From an uncultured Acetatifactor sp. (lineage in GTDB: Bacteria > Bacillota > Clostridia > Lachnospirales > Lachnospiraceae), in contig CAJULV010000026.1 in NCBI GenBank assembly GCA_910587555.1, forward strand, positions 1 to 49,960: 49,960 nt of DNA. The letters run 5' to 3'. The notes under the pieces are model-generated. The model saw nothing but the letters and a program-made list of their open reading frames with translations, did not search any database and had not been told where the DNA came from. Every line of letters starts with the position of its first letter. The stretch's first letter is position 1. Below, piece after piece: positions 1 through 8,575 of the stretch. The translations under genes and the position numbers were made by a program.

Positions 1-357
1 TATACTGAAAAGTCAGTAAAATCAATGGTTTATAGACTTAAAAAGCAGACACTATATAGATTTCCTTATCGTTATGAAGATAATACAATGGGGCATGAAG
101 GTTCTTTTGCCAGTGTTGGCGCTGTTGCTTTTCAGGATATCAATGATGACGGGAAAAGCGACATAATTGTCATAGTATATTATTATTCTGGAGCAGGACC
201 GACAGGTATGGTTCCACGTCCGGATATCAGAATATTTATAGCTGAGGAAAATGAATTTTATCTTGCAGAAGATATGGCAGCAGATATTGAACAGCATATA
301 TTGGCAAAAGACATGACTATTGAAACTATATGTAATTATCTAAAAGACAATAACTGA
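1..357 (+). CDS. FG-GAP/VCBS-like hypothetical protein, C-terminal part
   Basis: The reading frame is open to the left edge of the window, so only the last 118 residues or so are visible and the true start lies outside. The segment FQDINDDGKSDIIVIV (coded at about 130-180) resembles the calcium-binding loop of FG-GAP/VCBS-type repeats (DxNxDGxxD), which are usually found in extracytoplasmic proteins. I cannot name a family or function. The coding sequence is AT-rich compared with the genes beyond 3.1 kb. It is followed by a strong hairpin and converges on blaR1. The ATG at 25 is unlikely to be the real start because the frame continues upstream of it. Confidence 0.6.
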   Translation, partial: YTEKSVKSMVYRLKKQTLYRFPYRYEDNTMGHEGSFASVGAVAFQDINDDGKSDIIVIVYYYSGAGPTGMVPRPDIRIFIAEENEFYLAEDMAADIEQHILAKDMTIETICNYLKDNN

Positions 358-373
358 ATTATGGGCGAAATAA

Positions 374-428
374 TGCCCCTTTTTAAGTAACTGCATTTTA
401 CATGGGTTGCTTAAAAGGGGCACTATTT
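374..428. terminator. Bidirectional intrinsic terminator between convergent genes
   Basis: TGCCCCTTTTTAAG (374-387) pairs with CTTAAAAGGGGCA (410-422) apart from one bulged base. The stem is followed by a T-rich run on the plus strand, and by A/T-rich sequence on the minus strand. It lies between the stop of the FG-GAP-like gene and the stop of blaR1, where a shared terminator is expected. Confidence 0.75.
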
Positions 429-456
429 TATTCAATGAGATTTCGCAAATCAGATT

Positions 457-2322
457 TTACTCTTTCCATATACCCATATGGGACAGGATGGAGAGAGAGA
501 TTTCAGATGCTTTACCGCCTGTGGCATTTTCTGCGGCTTGGATGTTGGTGGCAAAAAAGTATGTGTTGCCAGTGGTTTCAAGTAAGCCCACAAACCAGCC
601 ATTTACATCTTGACCGTCTACACGTCCGGTTCCGGTTTTTCCGTAAAAGTTTTTGTCTTCCGATGAAAAAAGGCAGATAGAATTTTTTACGGCATTTATA
701 TTTTCCGGGGCAAAATCAAATTGATTGTTGTGCAGGGCAGTTAAAAGTTCCACCTGTTCTACCGGAGAGATTTTTAGCGTCCCTTGCATCCAGTAGGAGG
801 AAAGATTTGCATTTACAATCTCATTCCCATATCCGATTTTTCGGATATAATCTTGAATGGCAGCACCACCGATCTGTTTATCTATTTCCTCGAAATACCA
901 GTTGACGGAGGATTGCATGGCAGAAAGTAAATCCTGATTTCCGTTCCATGCTTCAAAGGGATGATTTGTTCCGTCCCATGCCATGAAAGAATCATCTGGC
1001 GCAATCACACCTTCTTCCAGTCCAAACAGCGCATCATAAATTTTGTAAGTAGAATTTGGGGCTGTCCTTAAAGTGGCTTGCTCCATGTCATAGACATTCC
1101 ATGTATCGCCGTTTAGATCATAGAGTACAAAGCTGCCCTCATATCCACTGAACCAGGCAGACAGGTCAATCGTGGAAACTTTGTCGGAGGGAATATTCCA
1201 CTGATACCGGCTCTGTTCTGCGGCATAGGTAGAGAGCATTGGGGCTAACCCGAAAAGAATAACGCCAATCGTGACAAAAGCAGTAAATCCCTTTAACTTT
1301 CTGAAAACAGAAGGCTTTTTATAAGAGGAGATATTAGCAATTCTTTGCTGCATCTGCTTCATGTTTCCGCTGATCCCGACAGCATTGCTTTCAGAAACAA
1401 AAGCAAGGGGGAAAGGCGTAAGGGAAACTTTCTCCGCAAAATTGATAAGGGTATTCCCGTAATCTTCATAATCGCTTTCATCGAGCAGATCCAGGACGGA
1501 TGTGTCACAGGCAACCTCCCGGTCATTGCGCATTTCTTTCAGCGCATACCAGACACATGGGTTACACCAGTAGAGAACGCCGAAAAGATTCATAAAGAAA
1601 CCAGCCAGTGCGTCTTTGTGCCTGTAATGCTGTAATTCGTGCAACAGCATATACCGCATATCCGCAGCATTCAAACACTGTTTGGATTTCCCTGTATGTC
1701 CTTCGGCATGAATCTGGAAATCCGATATGAGGTGGATGGGAAGATAAATGCGGGGGTTAAATAATCCTACAATAACGGGGGATTTCAGGAAGGCGGTGCT
1801 GTAAATGGGAATTTTTCTTTTTATTTTCAGTTCCCTTAAACAGTTATGATATAAAATACGGACGGTCCTGTTCTGCAGGGGAAGCGCAGACTTTTTCATG
1901 GCGTTTAACAGGGATACTGATTTTATCACGAATAAAATCATAGCCAGAACGCCAACGAGCCAAATACCACATAAAATCAATCCAATAATGGAAGGTGTTT
2001 CCCTGCTGACGGAAATTGCAAAATCATTCATCTGATTTACAGCGCCGGACGTATTTAGATTCAGGACACCTTCCGTAATCGTCTCCTTGTTTGATGATAC
2101 CGCATTTTTCCATGCGCCATATAATGCGAGAACCTGAGTAAAAGAAGCCGGACGAAAGGGGACAAACGGGACGGCAAGAATCCCAAGCAGCAGAAACCAT
2201 AAATGGAACTGCATCCGGCTGGTTAAATTATTTTTAAAAATCCGTTTTACAATAATAAGAAAACCTATGATGGCACAAATAAAAATATTACATAGGAAAA
2301 AGCGTATTCCAAAATCTGCCAT
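457..2322 (-). CDS. blaR1: BlaR1/MecR1 family beta-lactam sensor-transducer with M56 protease domain
   Basis: This 621-residue membrane protein has the complete BlaR1 architecture. The N-terminus carries hydrophobic helices (residues 8-25, 40-56, 112-136). A cytoplasmic M56 zinc protease domain follows, with HELQH at 228-232 and a downstream NDREVACD segment around 266-273, then another membrane helix near 345-365. The extracellular C-terminal half is a penicillin-binding sensor domain with STYK (424-427, acylated serine), SVN (472-474) and KTGT (562-565). In the family, acylation by a beta-lactam activates the protease and leads to loss of BlaI repression. The start ATG at 2322 has an AAGG/AGGA-type site just upstream and lies 76 bp after the blaI stop, as in a blaI-blaR1 operon. 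All key residues are present. The resistance gene it controls is not evident in the window. Confidence 0.93.
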   Translation of the reverse strand: MADFGIRFFLCNIFICAIIGFLIIVKRIFKNNLTSRMQFHLWFLLLGILAVPFVPFRPASFTQVLALYGAWKNAVSSNKETITEGVLNLNTSGAVNQMNDFAISVSRETPSIIGLILCGIWLVGVLAMILFVIKSVSLLNAMKKSALPLQNRTVRILYHNCLRELKIKRKIPIYSTAFLKSPVIVGLFNPRIYLPIHLISDFQIHAEGHTGKSKQCLNAADMRYMLLHELQHYRHKDALAGFFMNLFGVLYWCNPCVWYALKEMRNDREVACDTSVLDLLDESDYEDYGNTLINFAEKVSLTPFPLAFVSESNAVGISGNMKQMQQRIANISSYKKPSVFRKLKGFTAFVTIGVILFGLAPMLSTYAAEQSRYQWNIPSDKVSTIDLSAWFSGYEGSFVLYDLNGDTWNVYDMEQATLRTAPNSTYKIYDALFGLEEGVIAPDDSFMAWDGTNHPFEAWNGNQDLLSAMQSSVNWYFEEIDKQIGGAAIQDYIRKIGYGNEIVNANLSSYWMQGTLKISPVEQVELLTALHNNQFDFAPENINAVKNSICLFSSEDKNFYGKTGTGRVDGQDVNGWFVGLLETTGNTYFFATNIQAAENATGGKASEISLSILSHMGIWKE

Positions 2323-2398
2323 AGTAATCCTTGCCTTTCTATAACCTGCAAATTTGTTCTTGCGCTACAAATTTGCCCATTGAAAAATCGGAGATTAT

Positions 2399-2794
2399 TC
2401 AATTTTTCCCCCGGTTGTTTGAACCCTTTGCGAGAAGGGAACGGAGCGTGTCAATTTCTGATTCGGAGAGTTTATCATCTTCGATATAGGCAGACAGCAG
2501 TGCTGTAATATGTCCGTCATAATATCGTTTAAGAAAAGAGTGGCTTTCCTGACCGATATATTCTTTTTCTTCTATCAAAGGCGTGTAAACGAAAACCCTG
2601 CTCTGCTTTTCATAGGAAAGCGCCCCTTTGGTTACAAGCCGCTTTATCAAGGTCTGGATTGTCTTAGGACTCCATTTTGTAGTCTGTGTTAATTTTTCGG
2701 TGATTTCATTGGTACTGATCGGCGCGTGTTTCCATATAACTTTCATCACTTCAAATTCAGCTTCTGAAATTTGCGGCAATGTTTTCATTTGCAA
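2399..2794 (-). CDS. blaI: BlaI/MecI/CopY family transcriptional repressor
   Basis: This 131-residue protein has an N-terminal winged helix (about residues 8-75; ISEAEFEVMKVIWKHAPIS, then TKWSPKTIQTLIKRLVTKG as the recognition region). A C-terminal dimerisation helix pair follows. Both are typical of BlaI/MecI, as is the length. The start at 2794 follows a GGGAGGG site. It heads an operon with blaR1. Its promoter has a palindrome immediately downstream of the -10, consistent with autorepression that is relieved when BlaR1 senses a beta-lactam. Confidence 0.94.
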   Translation of the reverse strand: MQMKTLPQISEAEFEVMKVIWKHAPISTNEITEKLTQTTKWSPKTIQTLIKRLVTKGALSYEKQSRVFVYTPLIEEKEYIGQESHSFLKRYYDGHITALLSAYIEDDKLSESEIDTLRSLLAKGSNNRGKN

Positions 2795-2809
2795 TCCCTC
2801 CCTAAAATC

Positions 2810-2821
2810 TTACGAATGTAA
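2810..2821. promoter_or_regulatory. BlaI-type operator 1 (blaI promoter)
   Basis: TTACGAATGTAA is a palindrome with TTAC/GTAA arms around a 4-bp centre, resembling the TACA/TGTA dyads bound by BlaI and MecI. It sits 5 bp downstream of the blaI -10 box, where bound repressor would block transcription. The assignment is inferred from position and similarity. Confidence 0.7.
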
Positions 2822-2826
2822 TATAT

Positions 2827-2855
2827 ATTATAATGTGAAAATGAGGAAATGTCAA
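2827..2855 (-). promoter_or_regulatory. blaI-blaR1 promoter
   Basis: On the minus strand TTGACA (2855-2850) and TATAAT (2832-2827) are separated by exactly 17 bp. This is a perfect sigma-A consensus pair, and transcription would run into blaI. The operator at 2810-2821 overlaps the expected transcription start. Confidence 0.9.
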
Positions 2856-2871
2856 TTTTTCCATAAAATTT

Positions 2872-2919
2872 CCTGACTTTAAATCTCACGAGTGTCATGA
2901 TTAAATATTACAAAAGTAA
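2872..2919 (+). promoter_or_regulatory. Second BlaI-type operator with weak divergent promoter
   Basis: TTACAAAAGTAA (2908-2919) has the same TTAC-N4-GTAA form as the blaI operator. Upstream on the plus strand CTGACT (2872-2877) and CATGAT (2895-2900), 17 bp apart, form a weak promoter placed relative to the operator much as in the blaI promoter. TCACGAGTGTCA at 2886-2897 may be a degenerate third site. TTGGAGG (2924-2930) looks like a ribosome binding site, but no convincing gene follows. The TTG at 2938 and the ATG at 2948 stop almost at once, the GTG at 2943 gives 10 codons, and the ATG at 2963 gives 37 unrecognised codons. Confidence 0.5.
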
Positions 2920-3018
2920 GATTTTGGAGGAAATAGGTTGCAGTGAAATGTGAGGATATAGCATGGGTAAAATAATGCTATTGGCTTTGTCGGAGGATGA
3001 GGAAGATGTCTGCCAGAG

Positions 3019-3061
3019 AAAGCCGCATTTGCCTATACCGAAAACAGGCAAATGCGGCTTT
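3019..3061. terminator. Strong hairpin, probable terminator
   Basis: AAAGCCGCATTTGCCT (3019-3034) pairs perfectly with AGGCAAATGCGGCTTT (3046-3061) around an 11-nt loop. The flanking A and T runs belong to the stem, so it may terminate in both directions. It lies downstream of the activase gene on the minus strand and ends the possible short plus-strand transcript from the second BlaI operator. Confidence 0.65.
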
Positions 3062-3116
3062 CTGTCTTATACATGAACGTTACTTACAAGGGGCTGTCGC
3101 ATTCAGAAATTTTTGC

Positions 3117-6100
3117 TCAACTGCGCTGTTTTTTTACAAGATTTTTCTGCGCCGTGGTCAGCATCAGTTTGATTCTGTTAAGCTGGTTTACCTCACTGGC
3201 TCCCGGGTCATAGTCGATGGCCACGATGTTAGATTCCGGATAGGCTTTTCTCAGCGCTTTGATGACACCTTTTCCCACCACATGGTTGGGCAGGCATCCG
3301 AAGGGCTGGGTACATACAATGTTCGGTACCCCTTCCTGAATCAGTTCTACCATTTCCCCGGTGAGGAACCATCCTTCCCCTGTCTGGTTGCCGATGGATA
3401 CGATTGGTTCCGCATAGGAAGCGATTTCCCGTATGGGGGTAGGCGGTGTAAAGTGTCTGGAATTCTTGAATTCTTTTGCCATGGTACCCCGCAGAATGTG
3501 TTCAATAGCCCATATTCCAAGGGCGGAAATGCGGGCGGCTTTTTTGCTCGTTCCCAGGTGTTCCGCCTTGTAAATCTGGTTGTAGAAGCAATACAGCATA
3601 AAGTCCATAAGGTCAGGCACCACAGCCTCCGCGCCTTCCGCTTCCAGCAGTTCCACCAGGTGGTTGTTGCCGGCAGGTGAGAATTTAACGAGGATTTCGC
3701 CTACGATGCCTACCCTGGGTTTGCGTATTTTCCGAAGGGGGATCCGGTCGAAATCCCGGATGATTTCCCGGCAAAGTTTGCGGAATCCGGACAGGCGGAT
3801 GTGCTTTCCTGCCACAAATGCCTGGACTTTTGCAAGCCATTTTTGATGCATGGCATTTACGCTGCCCGGCGTTGCCTCGTAGGGACGCATCCGGTAAACG
3901 CAGCGCATGAAAATATCACCGAATTCTGCGGCCATTGCCACGCGGATAAACAAATCGGCGTTGATATGGAAGCCGGGATTGCTCTCGATGCCCGCCAGGT
4001 TCAGGGAAATGACGGGAATCTGTTCCATATTGGCTTTTTTCAGGGCACGGCGGATGAAGCCTACGTAATTGGTGGCACGGCAGCCGCCTCCTGTCTGGGA
4101 CATGACGATGGCGGTTCTGTCCAGATCGTATTTTCCCGACTGCAGGGCCTCCATAATCTGACCGACGACCAGGAGGGAAGGGTAGCAGGCATCATTGTTG
4201 ACATACTTTAACCCGACATCTACGGAATGCCGGTTATCATTGTCTAATACTACGAAGTTATATCCGCAGGCATGAAATGCGGGCTGCATAATTTCGAAGT
4301 GGATGGGCGACATCTGAGGGCAGATGATGGTGTAGTTTTTGCGCATCTCTTCGGTAAAGGGTACCTTTTCAATGGCAGTGGAGTGGGGAACAGGGTGTTT
4401 CCCGGTTTTCTCACGCACCCGTATTGCGGACAGCAGGGAGCGTATCCGAATTCTGGCTGCCCCCAGATTATTGACCTCGTCTATTTTTAGGCAGGTATAA
4501 ATTTTGCCGGCTCCGGACAAAATATCATTGACCTGGTCTGTTGTGACTGCGTCCAGTCCGCAGCCGAAGGAATTCAGCTGGATGAGATCAAGATTCTCCT
4601 GCTGCCGCACATAGCTTGCGGCGGCATACAGGCGGGAATGGTACATCCACTGGTCGGACACGATAAGCGGCCTTTCCGGGCAGCCCAGGTGGGAGATGGC
4701 GTCTTCCGTGAGTACCGCCATGTCATAGGAAGTGATCAGCTCCGGGATGCCGTGGTTGATTTCCGGGTCAATGTGATAGGGGCGCCCTGCCAGTACGATG
4801 CCCCGTTTACCGGTGTCCTTTAAGTATTTCAGGACTTCTTCGCCTTTTTTACGCACATCCGCCCTGGCGTTGTCCAATTCTGCCCAGCCTGCTGCTGCTG
4901 CGGCCCGAACTTCTCCCGGGGGTAACTCCCGGAACTCTCTCAGCAGGGCTTCCGTCACGGTATTCAGATCCCGGAAGGACATAAAGGGATTGCGGAGCTT
5001 CGCCTGACCGCTGCTGATTTCCTCTACGTTGTTCTTGATATTTTCGGAGTAGGATGTGACAATGGGGCAGTTGTAGTGGTTATTTGCCCCTTCTACCTCG
5101 TCCCTCTCATAGAACAGTGCGGGATAGAATACAAAATCTACATTCTTCCGAATCAGCCATACCACATGCCCATGTGCCAGCTTGGCGGGATAGCACTCGG
5201 ACTCGCTGGGAATGGACTCAATGCCCAGCTCATAAATCTTGCGGCTGGAGCTGGGAGAGAGCAGGACGCGATAGCCCAGCCTGGTGAAAAAAGTATGCCA
5301 GAAGGGGTAATTCTCGTACATATTCAGTACCCTGGGAATTCCAACTACACCTCTGGGGGCATTGTCCGCTTCCAGGGAGGCGTAGGAGAACAGGCGCTTC
5401 TGCTTATACTCGAAAAGGTTGGGTACATTATGGGCGTTTTTCTGGCCGCCGATGCCCCGTTCGCAGCGGTTGCCGGAAACAAACTGACGGCCGCCGGAGA
5501 ATCTGTTGATGGTAAGCCGGCAGTTGTTGGTGCAGCCGGGGCATTTGGCCATGCTGGTCTCGTATTTCAGGGCTGAGATTTTTTCATAAGTAAGCATGGA
5601 GGTCTCATATCCGTCCTCGTAGCGTTCCCTCGCAATCAGGGCGGCTCCAAAGGCGCCCATGATACCGGCGATGTCCGGGCGGATTGCTTCGCAGCCGGCG
5701 ATTTTCTCAAAGCTCCGGAGTACCGCGTCATTGTAGAAGGTGCCTCCCTGTACTACAATCTGTCTTCCGAGTTCGGAGGCATCGGATACCTTGATAACCT
5801 TGAAAAGGGCGTTTTTAATGACAGAGTAGGCCAGCCCTGCGGAAATGTCGGCAACGCTTGCCCCTTCCTTCTGGGCCTGTTTTACCCGGGAATTCATGAA
5901 TACGGTACAGCGGGTGCCCAAATCAATGGGATGCTCGGCGAAGATGGCGGCGTCCGCAAAATCTTCCACACTGTAATTCAGGGATTTCGCAAAGGTTTCA
6001 ATGAAGGAGCCGCACCCTGAGGAACATGCCTCGTTCAGCAGTACGCTGTCTACGGTCTGGTCCTTGATTTTGATACATTTCATATCCTGGCCGCCGATGT

Positions 6101-7403
6101 CCAGAATGCAGTCCACCTGGGGATTGAAAAAAGCAGCGGCATAGTAGTGGGCGACCGTCTCCACTTCCCCGTCATCCAACAGGAAAGCGGCCTTCATCAG
6201 TGCCTCGCCGTAGCCGGTGGAGCAGGAGCGGACGATGTGTACGCCTTCGGGCAGCCGGCCGTAGATTTCCGTCAGGGAGCGGATGGCGGTTTTCATGGGG
6301 CTGCCGTCATTATTAGAATAGAAGGAATAGAGCAGGGAACCGTCTTCTCCCACCAAAGCGATCTTGGTGGTGGTGGAGCCGGCGTCGATGCCCAGGAATA
6401 CATTGCCCTTATAAGAATCCAGTTCGGCTGTCTTCACATGGTTGCGGCTGTGGCGTGCCTTAAAGGCATCATAGGCAGCCTGGGAGTCAAAGAGCGGTTC
6501 CATACGCTCCACTTCGAATTCCATCCGGATCTCCGAGGAGAGCCTGCGAAGCATCTCTTCCATAGTGCAGCACACGTTCTCCTTCGCGTTCAGTGCGGAG
6601 CCTATGGCAGCAAAGAGGTGGGAATTGTCCGTATCGATGACATGCTCCCGGTCCAGCTTTAATGTTCTGATAAAGGCGGCTTTCAGCTCTGACAGAAAAT
6701 GCAGAGGGCCTCCCAGAAATGCCACATGTCCGCGGATGGGCTTCCCGCAGGCGAGGCCGGAAATCGTCTGGTTCACCACGGCCTGGAAAATAGAGGCTGC
6801 CAGGTCTTCCTTGGTGGCGCCCTCGTTAATCAGGGGCTGGATATCCGTCTTTGCAAAGACGCCGCATCTGGCAGCAATTGCATATAGAGAGTTATAATTT
6901 TTTGCATATTCGTTTAAGCCGGAGGCATCCGTCTGGATCAATGCTGCCATCTGGTCGATAAAGGAACCGGTCCCCCCGGCACAGATGCCGTTCATGCGCT
7001 GTTCCACATTGCCGCCTTCAAAATAGATGATTTTGGCGTCCTCGCCGCCCAGTTCGATAGCCACGTCGGTTTTGGGCGCCAGCGCCTTCAGCGCGGAAGC
7101 TACGGAGATGACTTCCTGGATAAAGGGTACCTCCAGGCAGCCTGCAAGGGTCAGCCCGCCGGAACCGGTTATCATGGGGTGAAGTTTTAAATTGCCCAGC
7201 CTGCTGTGTGCCTTTTCCAAAAGGCCGGACAGCGTTTCCCGGATATTGGCATAGTGGCGCTCATAATCGGAAAACAGAATATGATGATCCTTATCCAAGA
7301 TTGCAATCTTGACGGTGGTGGAGCCTATATCAATGCCCAGGAGAACATTGGAATCGTCAGGCAATACATTGGCATCAGCTACAGTTTTGTTAGTACATTC
7401 CAT
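3117..7403 (-). CDS. Tandem acyl-CoA dehydratase activase (BcrAD/BadFG, DUF2229), giant fused form
   Basis: This 1428-residue protein contains two ASKHA-fold activase domains. The first begins at LLGIDIGSTTVKIAILDKD (about residue 21) and the second at FLGIDAGSTTTKIALVGED (about residue 335). Each has its own cysteine loop (CAGGTGSFID and CSSGCGSFIE). A cysteine cluster, KCPGCTNNC, precedes a DUF2229 segment starting near GIPRVLNMYENYPFW, then a long C-terminal domain related to 2-hydroxyacyl-CoA dehydratase components. In the family, activases are ATP-driven Fe-S electron donors for 2-hydroxyacyl-CoA or benzoyl-CoA enzymes. The substrate of this large fused form is not known to me. I chose ATG 7403 because AGGAAGG lies 9 bp upstream. 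The frame also has in-frame ATGs at 7412 and 7520. No dehydratase subunits lie nearby. Confidence 0.85.
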   Translation of the reverse strand: MECTNKTVADANVLPDDSNVLLGIDIGSTTVKIAILDKDHHILFSDYERHYANIRETLSGLLEKAHSRLGNLKLHPMITGSGGLTLAGCLEVPFIQEVISVASALKALAPKTDVAIELGGEDAKIIYFEGGNVEQRMNGICAGGTGSFIDQMAALIQTDASGLNEYAKNYNSLYAIAARCGVFAKTDIQPLINEGATKEDLAASIFQAVVNQTISGLACGKPIRGHVAFLGGPLHFLSELKAAFIRTLKLDREHVIDTDNSHLFAAIGSALNAKENVCCTMEEMLRRLSSEIRMEFEVERMEPLFDSQAAYDAFKARHSRNHVKTAELDSYKGNVFLGIDAGSTTTKIALVGEDGSLLYSFYSNNDGSPMKTAIRSLTEIYGRLPEGVHIVRSCSTGYGEALMKAAFLLDDGEVETVAHYYAAAFFNPQVDCILDIGGQDMKCIKIKDQTVDSVLLNEACSSGCGSFIETFAKSLNYSVEDFADAAIFAEHPIDLGTRCTVFMNSRVKQAQKEGASVADISAGLAYSVIKNALFKVIKVSDASELGRQIVVQGGTFYNDAVLRSFEKIAGCEAIRPDIAGIMGAFGAALIARERYEDGYETSMLTYEKISALKYETSMAKCPGCTNNCRLTINRFSGGRQFVSGNRCERGIGGQKNAHNVPNLFEYKQKRLFSYASLEADNAPRGVVGIPRVLNMYENYPFWHTFFTRLGYRVLLSPSSSRKIYELGIESIPSESECYPAKLAHGHVVWLIRKNVDFVFYPALFYERDEVEGANNHYNCPIVTSYSENIKNNVEEISSGQAKLRNPFMSFRDLNTVTEALLREFRELPPGEVRAAAAAGWAELDNARADVRKKGEEVLKYLKDTGKRGIVLAGRPYHIDPEINHGIPELITSYDMAVLTEDAISHLGCPERPLIVSDQWMYHSRLYAAASYVRQQENLDLIQLNSFGCGLDAVTTDQVNDILSGAGKIYTCLKIDEVNNLGAARIRIRSLLSAIRVREKTGKHPVPHSTAIEKVPFTEEMRKNYTIICPQMSPIHFEIMQPAFHACGYNFVVLDNDNRHSVDVGLKYVNNDACYPSLLVVGQIMEALQSGKYDLDRTAIVMSQTGGGCRATNYVGFIRRALKKANMEQIPVISLNLAGIESNPGFHINADLFIRVAMAAEFGDIFMRCVYRMRPYEATPGSVNAMHQKWLAKVQAFVAGKHIRLSGFRKLCREIIRDFDRIPLRKIRKPRVGIVGEILVKFSPAGNNHLVELLEAEGAEAVVPDLMDFMLYCFYNQIYKAEHLGTSKKAARISALGIWAIEHILRGTMAKEFKNSRHFTPPTPIREIASYAEPIVSIGNQTGEGWFLTGEMVELIQEGVPNIVCTQPFGCLPNHVVGKGVIKALRKAYPESNIVAIDYDPGASEVNQLNRIKLMLTTAQKNLVKKQRS

Positions 7404-7552
7404 GCAAATCATCCTTCCTAAATTGTGAAATTCAAATGGCCGGATGGCCGCCTTTGTCATTGCGTTCCGGAAGACGGGCAGGTTCGTCCCCGAGGCCTGT
7501 GCCGGTACAGCCGGAATCATTTGTATGTCAGTAATTCATGACATTCTAAGAC

Positions 7553-7581
7553 ATTATATTACAAGACAGGTTAAATTGCAA
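7553..7581 (-). promoter_or_regulatory. Promoter of the activase gene
   Basis: On the minus strand TTGCAA (7581-7576) and TATAAT (7558-7553) are spaced by 17 bp, leaving a leader of about 140 nt before ATG 7403. The interval 7404-7703 otherwise holds only the divergent promoter for the next gene. Confidence 0.75.
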
Positions 7582-7645
7582 ATACCAAAAGCTGTGAAAA
7601 AATTATTAAAATTAAGATATTTATATTAAAAAAGGAAAAGTCCGG

Positions 7646-7674
7646 TTTACTTATGGGATGGAGAATGATAGAAT
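7646..7674 (+). promoter_or_regulatory. Promoter of the rhomboid-like gene
   Basis: TTTACT (7646-7651) and TAGAAT (7669-7674) are spaced by 17 bp, about 30 bp upstream of the start codon. Confidence 0.65.
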
Positions 7675-7703
7675 AATAAGACAAACAAGAAGGAGTGGGC
7701 GCG

Positions 7704-8549
7704 ATGAGTAAGTTTGAAAAAAGGTTTGGAAAGTATGCCATCAGCAATCTTTCATTAATTCTGATTTTGTGTTATGTGGTGGGTTATGTCATAGAGCTGG
7801 TCAATGCGGATTTCCTGCTGTATCTGACGCTGAACCCGTATGCGGTTCTGCGCGGGCAGATATGGAGGATATTTACCTGGATTATTATACCGCCGTCTTC
7901 ACTTGACCCGTTTACGATTATCATGCTGCTGTTTTATTATAACATAGGCACCAGCCTGGAGCGTACATGGGGAACATACAGATATAATGTGTATTTGCTG
8001 TCAGGTATGTTTTTTACCGTGATAGGAAGCTTCGGATGGCTGGCGATTACGTATTTTACGGGCGGTCCGGCCATGAACCTGGGTTATATTTCCACGGTTG
8101 CTTCCCTTTACTTCAGCACCTATTATATAAACATGTCCATTTTTCTGGCATTTGCGGCCACGTTTCCGGAGGTTCAGGTACTGCTGATGTTCATTGTCCC
8201 GGTGAAGGTAAAATGGCTGGGTATCCTGTACGGGCTGGTGCTGGTATATGATTTCCTGTTTGCGGGAAGCCTTGCGACCAGGATTGCCATTGCATCCTCT
8301 TTACTGAGTTTTGTGATTTTTTTCATTACATCCAGGAGCCATCTCCATATGTCGCCGAAGCAGATGAAGCGGAGAGCGGAGTTTCGGCAGGATATCAGGC
8401 GCAATTCCCGGGTGACGAAGCATAAGTGCGCCATATGCGGGCAGACGGAGGATGACGATCCCAACCTGGAATTTCGTTTCTGCTCCAAGTGCAACGGGAA
8501 CTATGAGTACTGCCAGCAGCATTTGTTTACCCATACACATGTGCAGTAA
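7704..8549 (+). CDS. Rhomboid-fold membrane protein with C-terminal zinc ribbon, probably non-proteolytic
   Basis: About 281 residues. The first 210 or so are hydrophobic with about six predicted membrane helices. Rhomboid-like landmarks are GQIWRIFTW after the first helix and GTSLERTWGTYRYNVYLL at the third. The GxSG catalytic motif of active rhomboid proteases is absent: the equivalent helix reads NLGYISTVASLYF. The soluble tail has CAICG, then CSKCNGNYEYC and HLFTHTH, a probable zinc-binding module. I chose ATG 7704 because AAGAAGGAG ends 8 bp upstream. The in-frame GTG at 7695 overlaps that site. The function is unknown. It may act like Derlin-type or iRhom pseudoproteases, but this is inference. 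Confidence 0.75.
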   Translation: MSKFEKRFGKYAISNLSLILILCYVVGYVIELVNADFLLYLTLNPYAVLRGQIWRIFTWIIIPPSSLDPFTIIMLLFYYNIGTSLERTWGTYRYNVYLLSGMFFTVIGSFGWLAITYFTGGPAMNLGYISTVASLYFSTYYINMSIFLAFAATFPEVQVLLMFIVPVKVKWLGILYGLVLVYDFLFAGSLATRIAIASSLLSFVIFFITSRSHLHMSPKQMKRRAEFRQDIRRNSRVTKHKCAICGQTEDDDPNLEFRFCSKCNGNYEYCQQHLFTHTHVQ

Positions 8550-8575
8550 AGCAGCGGAAGGAGGACATCGTCGAA

